Shown piece after piece: positions 1-8,520 of a DNA stretch of 64,000 nucleotides. The stretch is taken from assembly GCF_018332715.1 (NCBI RefSeq), contig NZ_BOQP01000036.1:1-64000 (forward strand). Direction: 5' to 3'. Both the position numbers and the translations under genes were made by a program. The stretch's first letter is position 1, and the number at the start of each line of letters is the position of its first letter. The notes under the pieces were generated by a model. It was not told the origin of the DNA, made no database searches, and saw nothing but the letters and a program-made list of their open reading frames with translations. The stretch is from Winogradskya consettensis (lineage in GTDB: Bacteria > Actinomycetota > Actinomycetes > Mycobacteriales > Micromonosporaceae).

Positions 1-159
1 TGGATCGAGGCCGCACGAGCATTGTTCCGTGAGGCGAACACCCACCGGGCACAGGCCGCCGCTGACCATGAACGTGACCGCAGGCGTGCCGCCGGTGACC
101 TGTTCGACTGGGGCCGGTTCACCAACCGCTGGCTTGTAAAGTACGCCGCCGCCTACTAA
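1..159 (+). CDS. Hypothetical protein, 3' end (repeat-borne family)
   Basis: This is an open frame running from the window edge to TAA at 157-159, giving the last 52 residues of a small basic protein. The same 52 residues close the 157-codon reading frame on the other strand ending at 15906. The two copies differ at five bases within these codons and all five changes are synonymous (for example GCA/GCG, CTT/CTG, GTA/GTG), which suggests the protein has been kept under selection. The tail is rich in Arg, Ala, Trp and Tyr and shows no catalytic motif I recognise. The start lies outside the window. Function unknown. Confidence 0.6.
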   Translation, partial: WIEAARALFREANTHRAQAAADHERDRRRAAGDLFDWGRFTNRWLVKYAAAY

Positions 160-255
160 CCCACGAACACCGAAATCTGCGTCACACCCGGGGCTTGACA
201 CAACAATCAACGCGCGCGCTTAAATCACTCGACCAAATTCACAACCGGTGGCGAG

Positions 256-361
256 CCCGGCGGGAATAGACGCGACATGGGCGACGTGGTGGCTCTACGC
301 CTACGATCCGGACGCAGGCAGGCATTCCTGCATAACGGAGGAAATCCTGCGCGTCTTCTTC
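256..361. other. Small insertion inside repeat copy 1
   Basis: This ~106-bp stretch is absent from the inverted copy near 15.8 kb. It is bracketed by GCGAG at 251-255 and again at 362-366, which could be a 5-bp target duplication. I could not find clear terminal inverted repeats, so a deletion in the other copy is also possible. Confidence 0.4.
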
Positions 362-622
362 GCGAGGCCCGCCCATGCCGCACTCCCCCTCGGCAATGGC
401 AGCAACCCTGCCGCGATCGAGCAAAAAACCGATCTTCGACCACTATTCCGGCCGCACGCTCTCATGCCGCGATCCGGGCCTCCGACAGGCCGTGATGGGG
501 CTGTCGCTCAAGGCGCCGCCCGGCGTCTACTCACTCACCAGCAAGCCGGTCGGAGCTGTAGGACCGGGGCTGCGGCAACGCCGCCATGCTGCGAGCGGAT
601 AGCCCCGAGACGCGCCTGGCTG

Positions 623-1120
623 TCATAGCTCGCTCGGCGCTGGCCTAGCGGGCATACCGCGAGTGTCCAGCAGGGTGATGAGCCGGGCCTTCTCCTCAGC
701 CTCCAGCGAGCCGGTCGGGAGGGTGATGATCCGGCTCCGACCCACGAAACAAGCCACCTGCCCACGCCACTGCTCGACTTTGGTGATACCCGGCCAGGGC
801 CACGATGTGGTGTCGAACCCGGTCGTCGTGTGAACCCCGTCGGCATCGACCCGGTACGCGACGACGTGCCCGATATTGGCAGCGTCCCGCTTGACCACCA
901 TCGAAGCCGCATAGCGGGGTAGCCACAACACCGAACCACCGGCAAGGACCACGCCGATCACGACACCGGTCCATTCACCTTTCACGAGCCAGAAGATCGA
1001 GACCAGCGACACGACCCCCGCCATGGCCCAGGCCCGCGCCCGGAACAAGCGGGTGAAAATCGCCGCATACATCCACTCTTCGGTGCGGGCCTGGAAGGTC
1101 ACGGCCGTCTCGTCGTTCAC
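623..1120 (-). CDS. YcxB-like membrane protein
   Basis: The 165-residue product has a short N-terminal cytoplasmic stretch, two adjacent hydrophobic segments (about residues 30-48 and 50-68), then a compact beta-rich domain with a Trp-Pro-Gly-Ile turn and a nucleotide-free C-terminal helix. This is the arrangement of YcxB-like proteins: two membrane helices followed by a PH-like soluble domain. The family has no settled function. It stands alone between the repeat at the left edge and the convergently placed carboxylesterase region. ATG start at 1120; no strong ribosome site is obvious. The family call rests on architecture and the VEQW/ITLP core only. Confidence 0.6.
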   Translation of the reverse strand: MNDETAVTFQARTEEWMYAAIFTRLFRARAWAMAGVVSLVSIFWLVKGEWTGVVIGVVLAGGSVLWLPRYAASMVVKRDAANIGHVVAYRVDADGVHTTTGFDTTSWPWPGITKVEQWRGQVACFVGRSRIITLPTGSLEAEEKARLITLLDTRGMPARPAPSEL

Positions 1121-1385
1121 AACGCGGCAGCATAGATGCCACGGAGTCCGACCTGGACGGCAGATCGCAGCCGCTTTCCCCCTTACCGGCGGCGTGTGCC
1201 TGGTGGACGCAGCATGCCCGTAGGAGGATCAAGATCCGAACTCCGACGCCCGCAATGGCCACACCCGCTGGCGAGCAAACTGGAAGCAGCGCGCCGCTCC
1301 CCACTGCACCGAACCGACCTGAACAGCCCTTACCTGCGCACCACCGCGCCAACACCGGCGCACGTCATGCAGGCTTGCGGACCGC

Positions 1386-2843
1386 TCACTGGCCCAGGGG
1401 TGCGAAGACGTGGTGCTGCCAGATCTGACGCGAGTGCTGCTCGGGGTAGGGGGCGACGTCGCCCGGGACGTCGAAGATCTGGGTGAGCTGCGAGCCGGGA
1501 TCGTAGGCCGGCCAGCCTGGGTCGCCGGCGGTGGCGAAGCGGGTCCACGCGGCCCGCATCCGCGCGGACAGGTCGGCCGCGTCGGGGCCGGGCTCGTCGC
1601 CGAGCAGCGCGGCGGGCCCGCCGGCGGTGAGGTTGCCGAAGACGAGTGGGACGTCGAGGCCGTGGCAGGCACCGAGGATGCCGCCCATTCCGGGTGCCGG
1701 CCAGGTCAGCTCGTAGAGATAGGTGCGGCCGGTGTGCGCGTCGGCGAGGTGGACCGTGGGCATGCGGAACAGCCAGTCGGAGTGGACGAGTTCGTAGAGC
1801 TCTTCGGCGGCGGCGTCCGGGAAGGCGTCGCGGTAGCGCTGGGCGCCGTCGGGTGCGGGCGCGAGCGTGTCGAGGGCATGGGCGGCCTGCTCCGGCGTCA
1901 CCCGGCCGAGCTCGCCGTTGATCAGGCTGAACAGCCGCTGTTCGTGGCGGGTGTGCCCGGCCAGCAGCACTACGTCGTGCGCGGCACCGGCGGCCAGGGC
2001 CTGCCAGGGGGTCGCCGGCAGGACGTCGCCGTCGACCACGGGGGCGAACAGCATCGACTCGTACGCCGCCGGGCCGGCCGTGACCGCGTCGGCCGTACGC
2101 GCCAGGAGGCCCGGGTCCACCTCGGCGAGGTCCGTGACGGTCGGTTCGAGGCCGATCTCGGCCGCGCACGCGGTGGCGATGGCGGAGGCGAGCTCCGGGG
2201 TGAAGTAGGCGCCCGGCACGCTCTGCGCGATGGCTCCGTGGAACAGTCCGGCGGCGCGGGGCATCGCGAGCAGTGCGGCGACCGATCCGCCGCCCGCGGA
2301 CTCGCCGAAGATAGTCACCCGGTCGGGATCCCCGCCGAACGCGGTGACGTTGTCGCGCACCCACTCCAGGGCGGCGACCTGGTCGAGCAGCCCGCGGTTG
2401 GCGGGAGCGCCGGCCAGGGCGCCGAAGCCCTCCAGCCCGAGGCGGTAGTTGAAGGTCACCAGGACCAGGTTGCCGTCGCGGGCGAGGTGGCCGCCGTCGT
2501 ACTCCGGCCAGCTCGCCATGCCGACCGTGTAGCCGCCACCGTAGATCCACACCAGCACCGGGAGCCGCGCCGCGGGATCGGGGGCGGGCGACCAGACGTT
2601 GACGGTCAGCCAGTCGTCGCTGGTCGCTGGGGGCGCTCCCCTGCCGAACGCGTCGCTCTGCGGAACCGGTGGCCCGAATGCCACCGCCGGGCGTACGCCG
2701 TCCCAGTCGTCCGCGCGTCGTGGTGCGCCGAACCGATGCGCGCCGACCGGCGGAGCTGAGTACGGAATCCCGCGGAAGACCGCGACGTCCGACTCCCAGC
2801 TCCCGCTCAACGCCCCGTTGCGTACCCGAACCTGTGGCGGCAT
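1386..2843 (-). CDS. Type B carboxylesterase/lipase
   Basis: This is an alpha/beta-hydrolase of the type B carboxylesterase family that hydrolyses carboxylic esters. The N-terminal part has FRGIPYS and the YGGGY oxyanion-hole loop, and the nucleophile elbow reads GESAGG with its catalytic Ser. The GACHG segment in the C-terminal third supplies the likely catalytic His. No signal peptide is seen, so a cytoplasmic enzyme is likely. I chose ATG at 2843, which has GAGGA just upstream, over GTG at 2870. Its upstream neighbour on the same strand is a TetR regulator ending 39 bases away, so the two may be co-transcribed and controlled by the operators at 3475-3530. Confidence 0.88.
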   Translation of the reverse strand: MPPQVRVRNGALSGSWESDVAVFRGIPYSAPPVGAHRFGAPRRADDWDGVRPAVAFGPPVPQSDAFGRGAPPATSDDWLTVNVWSPAPDPAARLPVLVWIYGGGYTVGMASWPEYDGGHLARDGNLVLVTFNYRLGLEGFGALAGAPANRGLLDQVAALEWVRDNVTAFGGDPDRVTIFGESAGGGSVAALLAMPRAAGLFHGAIAQSVPGAYFTPELASAIATACAAEIGLEPTVTDLAEVDPGLLARTADAVTAGPAAYESMLFAPVVDGDVLPATPWQALAAGAAHDVVLLAGHTRHEQRLFSLINGELGRVTPEQAAHALDTLAPAPDGAQRYRDAFPDAAAEELYELVHSDWLFRMPTVHLADAHTGRTYLYELTWPAPGMGGILGACHGLDVPLVFGNLTAGGPAALLGDEPGPDAADLSARMRAAWTRFATAGDPGWPAYDPGSQLTQIFDVPGDVAPYPEQHSRQIWQHHVFAPLGQ

Positions 2844-2882
2844 AGCCGGATCCTCGTCCGGCACCGGCACCGCCGCCAGCGA

Positions 2883-3461
2883 TTAACCCAGGGAGGCGCT
2901 CGCCGCCCGCAGCTCTTCCAATGCGGCGAGGGTGTGCGGGGCGAGTGTGCCCTCGGCGCTCTTGTCGACCTCGGACCACTGGGCGTAGCCGCGCTTGAAC
3001 GCTAGGACGCCCATCTCCCCCGCCAGCGCGGCGGTCGGGCCGGGGACACCCCGGGCGGCCAGGGCGTCCGTCATGGCTGCGGCGAGGCTGACGGTTTTGA
3101 GGGCGTCGCGCTCCTGCAGCTCAGTGCTGGCGGCGACCGCGGCCTTGATGCGGGGGCCCAGGTCACGGTTCAGGGGGCCCATGGCGCCCGATACGCGTAC
3201 GAGACCGGCCGCCACCGCCTCGAGGGGGGTCACACCGTCGGGGGCTTCGGCGATGCCCTCGGCCAGCAGCAGGCTCAGGGTTTCCTGCCCGGCCACGAGC
3301 AGCTCGCGCTTGTCGGGGAAGTGCCGGAAGAACGTGCTGCGGGTGACGCCGGCGCGCTCGGCGATCTGCGCGACCGTCGTGGCGTCGTAGCCCTGCTCGG
3401 TGAACAGGTCGACGGCGGCCATGACGAGTCGCTCACGTGCACCGGGTTCCCATCGAGCCAT
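2883..3461 (-). CDS. TetR-family transcriptional regulator
   Basis: The N-terminal HTH is typical of TetR (ATTVAQIAERAGVTRSTFFR with FPDKRELL following), and a helical ligand-binding domain fills the rest. The ATG at 3461 begins just before the conserved domain; the longer frame to 3488 would run into the operator. The gene is divergent from the oxidoreductase at 3546 and precedes the carboxylesterase on its own strand. Two near-palindromes lie in the 84-bp intergenic gap, so it probably represses both itself and the oxidoreductase. The ligand is unknown. Confidence 0.9.
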   Translation of the reverse strand: MARWEPGARERLVMAAVDLFTEQGYDATTVAQIAERAGVTRSTFFRHFPDKRELLVAGQETLSLLLAEGIAEAPDGVTPLEAVAAGLVRVSGAMGPLNRDLGPRIKAAVAASTELQERDALKTVSLAAAMTDALAARGVPGPTAALAGEMGVLAFKRGYAQWSEVDKSAEGTLAPHTLAALEELRAASASLG

Positions 3462-3474
3462 GCTCCCATCATAA

Positions 3475-3498
3475 GTGACGGGACACATGTCCCATCAC
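3475..3498. promoter_or_regulatory. TetR operator candidate 1
   Basis: A 24-bp imperfect palindrome with half-site GTGAYGGGACA and its reverse complement meets at the centre of 3486/3487. It overlaps the start region of the TetR gene. Confidence 0.7.
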
Positions 3499-3506
3499 CT
3501 GGTAGT

Positions 3507-3530
3507 GTCATGGGATAAGAGTCCCATCAC
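3507..3530. promoter_or_regulatory. TetR operator candidate 2
   Basis: A second 24-bp palindrome carries the same GTGATGGGA/TCCCATCAC half-sites, 32 bp (about three helical turns) centre to centre from the first. It ends 15 bases before the oxidoreductase start. Two matched sites in one divergent gap is strong evidence for binding by the adjacent TetR protein. Confidence 0.7.
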
Positions 3531-3545
3531 TTCTCGGGAGTATCC

Positions 3546-4427
3546 ATGCACGTCTTCATCACCGGCGGCACCGGCCTGATCGGCTCCGCCGTCGTCGCCG
3601 AACTGCTCGGCAACGGCCACACCGTCCTCGCGCTCACCCGCTCCGACGCCTCCACCCAGGCCGCCGAGCAGGCCGGCGCCAAGACCCTGCGCGGCGGCCT
3701 GGCCGACCTCGACGTCATCCGCTCCGGCGCCGCCCAGGCCGATGGCGTGATCCACCTCGCCTTCGGCAACGACTTCAGCAGCGCCGAAGCGGTTGCCAAC
3801 TCGGTCGCCGAGGAAACCGCCGCGATCATGGGCATCGGCGAGGAACTCATCGGCAGCGACCGCCCGTTCGCGATCGTTTCCGGCACGCCGTGGGTCGCGG
3901 GCCGGCTCTCCACCGAAACCGACCAGCTCCCCCTCGAAGGCCCGGTCGGCGGTCGCGGCCGTACGGTCAACGCAGCATTGGAACTGGCCTCGCGGGGCGT
4001 CCGGACCACCGCCATCCGCATGCCACGCACGGTTCACAACAACGGCGAGGGCGGATTCGGCGGGCTGCTCACCCAGATCGCCCGCCAGAGCGGGGTGTCC
4101 GGCTACCCGGGCGACGGTACGCAGCGCTGGCCCGCTGTGCACGCGCTCGACGCCGCGGTGCTGTTCCGGCTCGCCCTGGAGAGCGCCCCCGCGGGTACCG
4201 CGTGGCACGCGGTGGCCGACGAGGGTGACGCGGTGCGCGACATCGCCGCGGTGATCGGCCGGCGGCTGAGTCTCCCCGTCGAGCCGGTGCCCACGGAGAA
4301 CTTCGGCCCCCTCGGCCCGATCTTCGCCGCCGACCAGCCGTCGTCGAGCGAATACACCCGCAAGACCCTCGGCTGGGAGCCCAAGCACCCGAGCCTGCTC
4401 GAGGACCTGGAGAACATCCAGCCGTAA
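3546..4427 (+). CDS. NAD(P)-dependent oxidoreductase, extended SDR type
   Basis: The product (293 aa) opens with the Rossmann motif GGTGLIG after a beta strand, followed by the charged second strand and the DGVIHLAF stretch typical of extended SDR/NAD-dependent epimerase-like proteins. The C-terminal substrate domain has the EYTRKTLGW-P-P segment usual for this family. It is the divergent partner of the TetR gene, and its promoter contains two matched operators, so induction by the TetR ligand is likely. The substrate cannot be read from the sequence. Confidence 0.85.
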   Translation: MHVFITGGTGLIGSAVVAELLGNGHTVLALTRSDASTQAAEQAGAKTLRGGLADLDVIRSGAAQADGVIHLAFGNDFSSAEAVANSVAEETAAIMGIGEELIGSDRPFAIVSGTPWVAGRLSTETDQLPLEGPVGGRGRTVNAALELASRGVRTTAIRMPRTVHNNGEGGFGGLLTQIARQSGVSGYPGDGTQRWPAVHALDAAVLFRLALESAPAGTAWHAVADEGDAVRDIAAVIGRRLSLPVEPVPTENFGPLGPIFAADQPSSSEYTRKTLGWEPKHPSLLEDLENIQP

Positions 4428-4450
4428 TCTCTGCCGGTGATCAAAGTCAG

Positions 4451-4966
4451 ATGGCCCTCGTCACGGCGGTGAGCGTGCTGACGCTCATCGGCGCGACGGG
4501 GCTGATCGTGCGCCGGCAGCCCGCGGCTGATCCCGCGCCGACGGGATTCTCCGGCGGTTTCAGCTGCAACGGGGGCATGGACACGTGTATGCAGATGGCC
4601 TCGGAGCTTGCTCGGCGGGCGCCGCTCACCGAGGCCGACTCGCTGGCCGGGCAGACAGCGATCGCCCGCATCGACCAGGCATTGGCCGCTGCCACACCGA
4701 GCTCGCCGTCCTGCGCACCGGACGATGACGGTTGCCTGGTGGCACCGACCGCCCCAGCCGCCGAGCAGGCGCGCAAAGCCCTTTCCGACGCGGGGTTCGA
4801 CGACGTCGCCGCTCGTACGGCTCGCGCCGGCGATCCGGCGCCGGAGGGTTCGTTTCTCGCCGCGGTCGGTGTGGGGCCGGCGTGCGTATTGCTGTACCAG
4901 CAGAACGCATCCCAGAGCGGAACGGTCATGGGACGACTGCCCGACGGAACCTGCCTGACCGTCTGA
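4451..4966 (+). CDS. Hypothetical secreted or membrane-anchored protein
   Basis: The 171-residue product starts with a hydrophobic segment of about 20 residues followed by basic RR, then a Pro/Ala-rich and Cys-containing region (CNGGMDTCMQM, and three more Cys later). This suggests an exported protein with disulphides, anchored by its N-terminal helix. I recognise no family. It follows the oxidoreductase by 23 bases on the same strand and may share its transcript. Confidence 0.6.
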   Translation: MALVTAVSVLTLIGATGLIVRRQPAADPAPTGFSGGFSCNGGMDTCMQMASELARRAPLTEADSLAGQTAIARIDQALAAATPSSPSCAPDDDGCLVAPTAPAAEQARKALSDAGFDDVAARTARAGDPAPEGSFLAAVGVGPACVLLYQQNASQSGTVMGRLPDGTCLTV

Positions 4967-5180
4967 CCACATGGGAGTACGGCGCCCCTGCGCACCCCCG
5001 GTCGGCGCAGCGATATTCCGCACGCGCGGCACAGGTCGCCGGGGCGGGATCGGCGGCCTTCCCCGACGCGCTCACTCTGCACAAGACGGGGTGTCCGGGC
5101 CAAGCTGGCCATTTTGCAGGGCGAACGGTGACCGGTTCAGAGCCTTGATCACTCTGGAGTTTGCTGGTTGGGTAGCCGGC

Positions 5181-5711
5181 ATGACTGAGCTCGGGCCCGT
5201 TGCCTGGCCGCCGGAGCCGATCCGGACCGCGAGGCTCGTGCTCCGGGAGTCCGATAGCCGGGACCGTCCGGTGTTCGTCGAGCTGCTGGCGTCGGAGGAG
5301 GTGCATACCTATCTCGGCGGGCCGCAGCAGCGGGAATTGCCTGCGGTTCCTGAGCGGTGGCCAGGGAGCTTTGTCGTCGAACGCGACGGGGCGATGATCG
5401 GGCAGATCATGATCAGGAGAGCACCGCAGGACCGTCGCCCGGCCATTGCCGGGAAGGTCGACATCGGATACCTGTTTCTGCCGCGGGCCTGGGGATTCGG
5501 GTACGCCGCCGAGGCCTGCGCGGCGGCTCTCGACTGGGTTGAACATGTGCTTCCCGGGGAGCCGGTGGTGCTGATTACGCAGAGCGCCAACGTTGCCTCG
5601 ATGCGGCTCGCGGCGAAGCTGGGGTTCGTCGAAGTGGAGCGGTTCCATGCCTGGGATGCCGAGCAATGGGTCGGTCAGCGCTCGGCCGGTCCATTAATGT
5701 CGGAGGAATGA
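5181..5711 (+). CDS. GNAT-family N-acetyltransferase
   Basis: The protein (about 176 aa) has the RimJ/RimL-like pattern: IRTARLVLRE at the N terminus, the beta4 strand VDIGYLFLPRAWGFGYAAEA containing the acetyl-CoA pyrophosphate-binding turn, and NVASMRLAAKLGF near the C terminus. I chose ATG at 5181 because the conserved fold begins directly after it; the longer frame upstream is not GNAT-like. Its stop overlaps the next start by ATGA (5708-5711), so the two genes are translationally coupled. Confidence 0.87.
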   Translation: MTELGPVAWPPEPIRTARLVLRESDSRDRPVFVELLASEEVHTYLGGPQQRELPAVPERWPGSFVVERDGAMIGQIMIRRAPQDRRPAIAGKVDIGYLFLPRAWGFGYAAEACAAALDWVEHVLPGEPVVLITQSANVASMRLAAKLGFVEVERFHAWDAEQWVGQRSAGPLMSEE

Positions 5712-6358
5712 CGCCAGTCAGCGTGTTCGACTCACTGAGCCTCGACGCCGTGCCCGACCAGGAGGCGCTGCGCGAGGTGTACGCCCTCCCCAGCGACGCC
5801 GCCGTGCGCAAGCAGATGACCGAGCTCACCGAGCAGACCCGGCGGTTGATCGCATGCTCGTCGCTGGTCCTGGTCGCCAGCGTGGACGCCGACGGTAACT
5901 GTGATGTCTCCCCGCGCGGCGGGCCGGCCGGGTTCGTCGCCGTGCTGGACTCCCGGACGGTGGCGATCCCGGACGCGACCGGCAACAAGCGGCTGGACAG
6001 CCTGCAGAACGTCGTCGCCACCGGGCGGGCCGGGCTGATCTTCGTCGTCCCGGGGCGCACCACGACGCTGAGGCTCAACGGGCGGGCCTGTGTCTCCACG
6101 CGCCCCGAGTTGCTGGCGCAACTGACCGCCGTGGGTAAGCCGCCGGCCAGTGCGCTGGTGGTCGGAATCGACGAGGTCTATCCGCACTGCCCCAAGGCGT
6201 TCCTGCGCGGCAATGCCTGGAAACCGGAGCAGTGGCTGCCCGCGGACGCCCAGCCGACGTCGGCCGAGGTGACGCTCGCGCAGTTGCGGATGCCGGATCT
6301 GACGATCGCCGACATCCAAAAAACGGAGGCGGATGCGCTGAAGTACCGGTACGAGTAG
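5708..6358 (+). CDS. Pyridoxamine 5'-phosphate oxidase-like flavoprotein
   Basis: This 216-residue protein shows the split-barrel pattern of PNPOx-like proteins: LVASVDADGNCDVSPRGGPAGFV, a strand ending in DGNKR-like 'ATGNKRLDSLQN', and GRAGLIFVVPGRTTTLRLNGRA. These segments bind FMN in characterised relatives. It is a general FMN-dependent redox family rather than true PdxH. The start overlaps the upstream GNAT stop by four bases and its GGAGGA is unusually close to the ATG. The next gene begins four bases after its stop. Confidence 0.82.
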   Translation: MTPVSVFDSLSLDAVPDQEALREVYALPSDAAVRKQMTELTEQTRRLIACSSLVLVASVDADGNCDVSPRGGPAGFVAVLDSRTVAIPDATGNKRLDSLQNVVATGRAGLIFVVPGRTTTLRLNGRACVSTRPELLAQLTAVGKPPASALVVGIDEVYPHCPKAFLRGNAWKPEQWLPADAQPTSAEVTLAQLRMPDLTIADIQKTEADALKYRYE

Positions 6359-6361
6359 CGC

Positions 6362-7090
6362 ATGGAGATTGTTACGCGTACCGATCATCCGGAACTACAG
6401 GAAGCTGCCACGGTCGCGTTCCGGGAACGGTGGCCGGAGTTCATTTTTCATGATGACGTGTCGAGGCAGCACATGGGCCGGGTCAGAACGTACTTCGCAC
6501 GGTACGACGTGATGGTCATCGACGACGGAGCTGTGCTGGCCGGCGGGTGGGGCGTACCGATGGCGTGGGACGGGACAGTGCAGGATCTGCCGTCCGGTTA
6601 TGACGAAGCCCTGGTCCGGGCGGTGGAGGGCCGGGAAGCCGAGGTCGCGCCCACGACCCTGAGTTTCATGGCGGCCGCGGTCAGTGCATCTCATGACAAA
6701 CGGGGACTGGCCGCGGTCGTGCTCGGGGAGTTGTCACGGCGCGCCCATGAGGACGGTCTCGGGCACGTCATCGCCCCGCTACGGCCGACGTGTAAGCATC
6801 GGTATCCGACCGTGACGATGGCCAAGTATGCCGGGTGGAGCCGTCCGGACGGGCTGTCGATCGACCCGTGGATCCGGACCCATCAGCGGATGGGCGCCCG
6901 GGTGCTGTGCCCTGCTCCGAGATCGATGGTGATTGAAGGGACCGTTGCCGAATGGGAGGCCTGGGCGGCGATGGTCTTCCCCGTCACTGGCGAATATGTC
7001 GTCCCGGACGCGCTGAACCTCGTAATGATCGACCGGGAGGGGGACCGGGGTGTCTACGTCGAGGAGAACCTCTGGGTGCAGCACAGCTGA
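6362..7090 (+). CDS. GNAT-like transferase
   Basis: The 242-residue protein looks like a long GNAT-related transferase: the segment SASHDKRGLAAVVLGELSRRAHEDGLGHVIAPLRPT matches an acetyl-CoA-binding beta4-alpha3 region with the conserved RGL turn, and later VLCPAPRSMVI and EYVVPDALN form the C-terminal half. The substrate is unknown. It lies four bases downstream of the PNPOx-like gene, so it belongs to the same transcription unit. Confidence 0.65.
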   Translation: MEIVTRTDHPELQEAATVAFRERWPEFIFHDDVSRQHMGRVRTYFARYDVMVIDDGAVLAGGWGVPMAWDGTVQDLPSGYDEALVRAVEGREAEVAPTTLSFMAAAVSASHDKRGLAAVVLGELSRRAHEDGLGHVIAPLRPTCKHRYPTVTMAKYAGWSRPDGLSIDPWIRTHQRMGARVLCPAPRSMVIEGTVAEWEAWAAMVFPVTGEYVVPDALNLVMIDREGDRGVYVEENLWVQHS

Positions 7091-7131
7091 TCGGCACCCC
7101 GGACATAGGTGGCTGCCGCTCGTTGCGCAAG

Positions 7132-8520
7132 ATGATGGTCATGCTTCCCGATTGGCTACTGGCTGAGCTCGACACCGTGCCGGATTATGACGCGTTTGCC
7201 GGGGTGGACGAGTTGCATGCCGGGTTGCGGGCGATCGCCGAGCGGTATCCGGACATTGCGACCCTGCACCGGTGCGGGTCGTCGCGGCAGGGTGACCCGT
7301 TGTGGTGCCTGAGTATCGATCGGCGGCCCGGGGAACGGCCCGGGGAGGCGCCCGAGGCGCTGGCGTTCGGGTTGCCGCATCCCAATGAGCCGATCGGCGG
7401 GCTGACCGCGCTGCATCTGGCCGAACGGCTCTGCGCCGACGACGTGTTGCGGGAACGGCTCGGGCACCGGTGGCGGATTGTCGACTGCGCCGATCCGGAC
7501 GGGTTGCGGCTCAACGAGGGATGGTTGCGGGGGCCGTTCACCCGGGCGAACTATGCGCGGCATTTCTACCGGCCGGCGGGGCGTGACCAGGTGGAGTGGA
7601 ATTTCCCGATCAACCATCAGACCGCGTATTTCGACGCGCCGATGCCGGAGACGCAGGCGCTGATGCGGCTCATCGACGAGCACCGGCCGGCGTTGGTGGC
7701 GTCATTGCACAACAGTGAGCTGGGTGGCGCGTACTACTGGTTGAATCGGGCGGAGCCCGCCCTGCATCCCGTGCTGAAAGAGGTGCCGCGACATCTCGGC
7801 ATTCCCCTGGATCGTGGGGAGCCCGAGGCGGCCGGGCTGAATATGCTCGACGAGGCGATCTACGAGGCCGCGGCGCTGGAAAAAGTGTACGAGAAGACCA
7901 TCGCCGACGGTGCGCCCTGGTTCGAGGGCGGCGGCAGCACCACCTGGTACGCCGATCGGTGGGGCGCGTTGATGCTGGTCAGCGAGTTGCCGTACTGGCT
8001 GGATCCGCGCGTTGACGACACAAGTCCGGCCGGGGTGTCGTACGCACAGGCCTTGGCGGCCAATGCAGCGGGATTGGGCGAATTGGCGGAGCTGTTGAAT
8101 CGCTCGGTCGATGCTGTCGAGGGTCAGTTGCTCGCGCCGGACTCCCCGTTCTGGCGGGCCGCGCGGTTCTTCGCGAGCCTGGTGCGCGATGCTGCGGCGG
8201 GGCGTAGAACGCGCAGTGAACTGCCCGCGTCGGACCGTCCGGCGACGGTTGCCGAGGCGATTTCCCTCGAATCCCACGTGCATGAATGGCGACTGCGTTA
8301 CGGCGGCATCCTGCTGCGTGCATTGCAGGGCGAGGCCGCGGTGGGCAATGTGCGTCATTCGGTACGCGCGGCGCTCAGCGAGATCGAGCAGCAGTATGCC
8401 GATTGGCTCGCCGAGGACACGGCCGGTGGCGAGCTGGAACCGATCGAGATCCGCCGGCTGGTGTCAGTTCAGTACGCCGCGACCATCGCTGCGGCGGCCC
8501 ACCTCGCCCACACTCTGTAG
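7132..8520 (+). CDS. M14-family zinc carboxypeptidase
   Basis: The product (462 aa) belongs to the M14 metallocarboxypeptidases. The first zinc motif is HPNEP with His83 and Glu86, the third ligand is His193 in SLHNSE, and a Glu in LVSELPYW fits the catalytic Glu. There is no signal peptide, so it probably acts in the cytoplasm on peptides or amidated metabolites. I chose ATG at 7132 because the upstream extension reads through the previous gene in another frame. It is 41 bases from the GNAT-like gene and abuts the BrkB gene with no gap. Confidence 0.85.
   Translation: MMVMLPDWLLAELDTVPDYDAFAGVDELHAGLRAIAERYPDIATLHRCGSSRQGDPLWCLSIDRRPGERPGEAPEALAFGLPHPNEPIGGLTALHLAERLCADDVLRERLGHRWRIVDCADPDGLRLNEGWLRGPFTRANYARHFYRPAGRDQVEWNFPINHQTAYFDAPMPETQALMRLIDEHRPALVASLHNSELGGAYYWLNRAEPALHPVLKEVPRHLGIPLDRGEPEAAGLNMLDEAIYEAAALEKVYEKTIADGAPWFEGGGSTTWYADRWGALMLVSELPYWLDPRVDDTSPAGVSYAQALAANAAGLGELAELLNRSVDAVEGQLLAPDSPFWRAARFFASLVRDAAAGRRTRSELPASDRPATVAEAISLESHVHEWRLRYGGILLRALQGEAAVGNVRHSVRAALSEIEQQYADWLAEDTAGGELEPIEIRRLVSVQYAATIAAAAHLAHTL

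Larger units (their letters stand above)
1..480 (+). repeat. Repeat copy 1 (inverted relative to copy 2 at 15694-16064)
   Basis: Bases 1 to about 480 align with the reverse complement of 15694-16064 at high identity, through the coding end (1-159) and the noncoding stretch after it. The alignment is interrupted once: copy 1 carries about 106 extra bases (256-361). Similarity stops near 480, shortly after a shared ATCCG-rich stretch. The left end is cut by the window. Beyond 480, up to the next gene end at 623, I see no gene. The repeat behaves like a dispersed element carrying one small gene, but I see no transposase in it. Confidence 0.7.

Noticed and set aside
247..628. 126-codon + strand frame over the repeat
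   Set aside because: The frame is broken in the other repeat copy, and it runs across the insertion; no conserved motif.
1410..2759. Long open frame on the + strand (449 codons)
   Set aside because: It mirrors the carboxylesterase on the other strand and reads as low-complexity Gly/Arg/Val typical of antisense frames in high-GC DNA.
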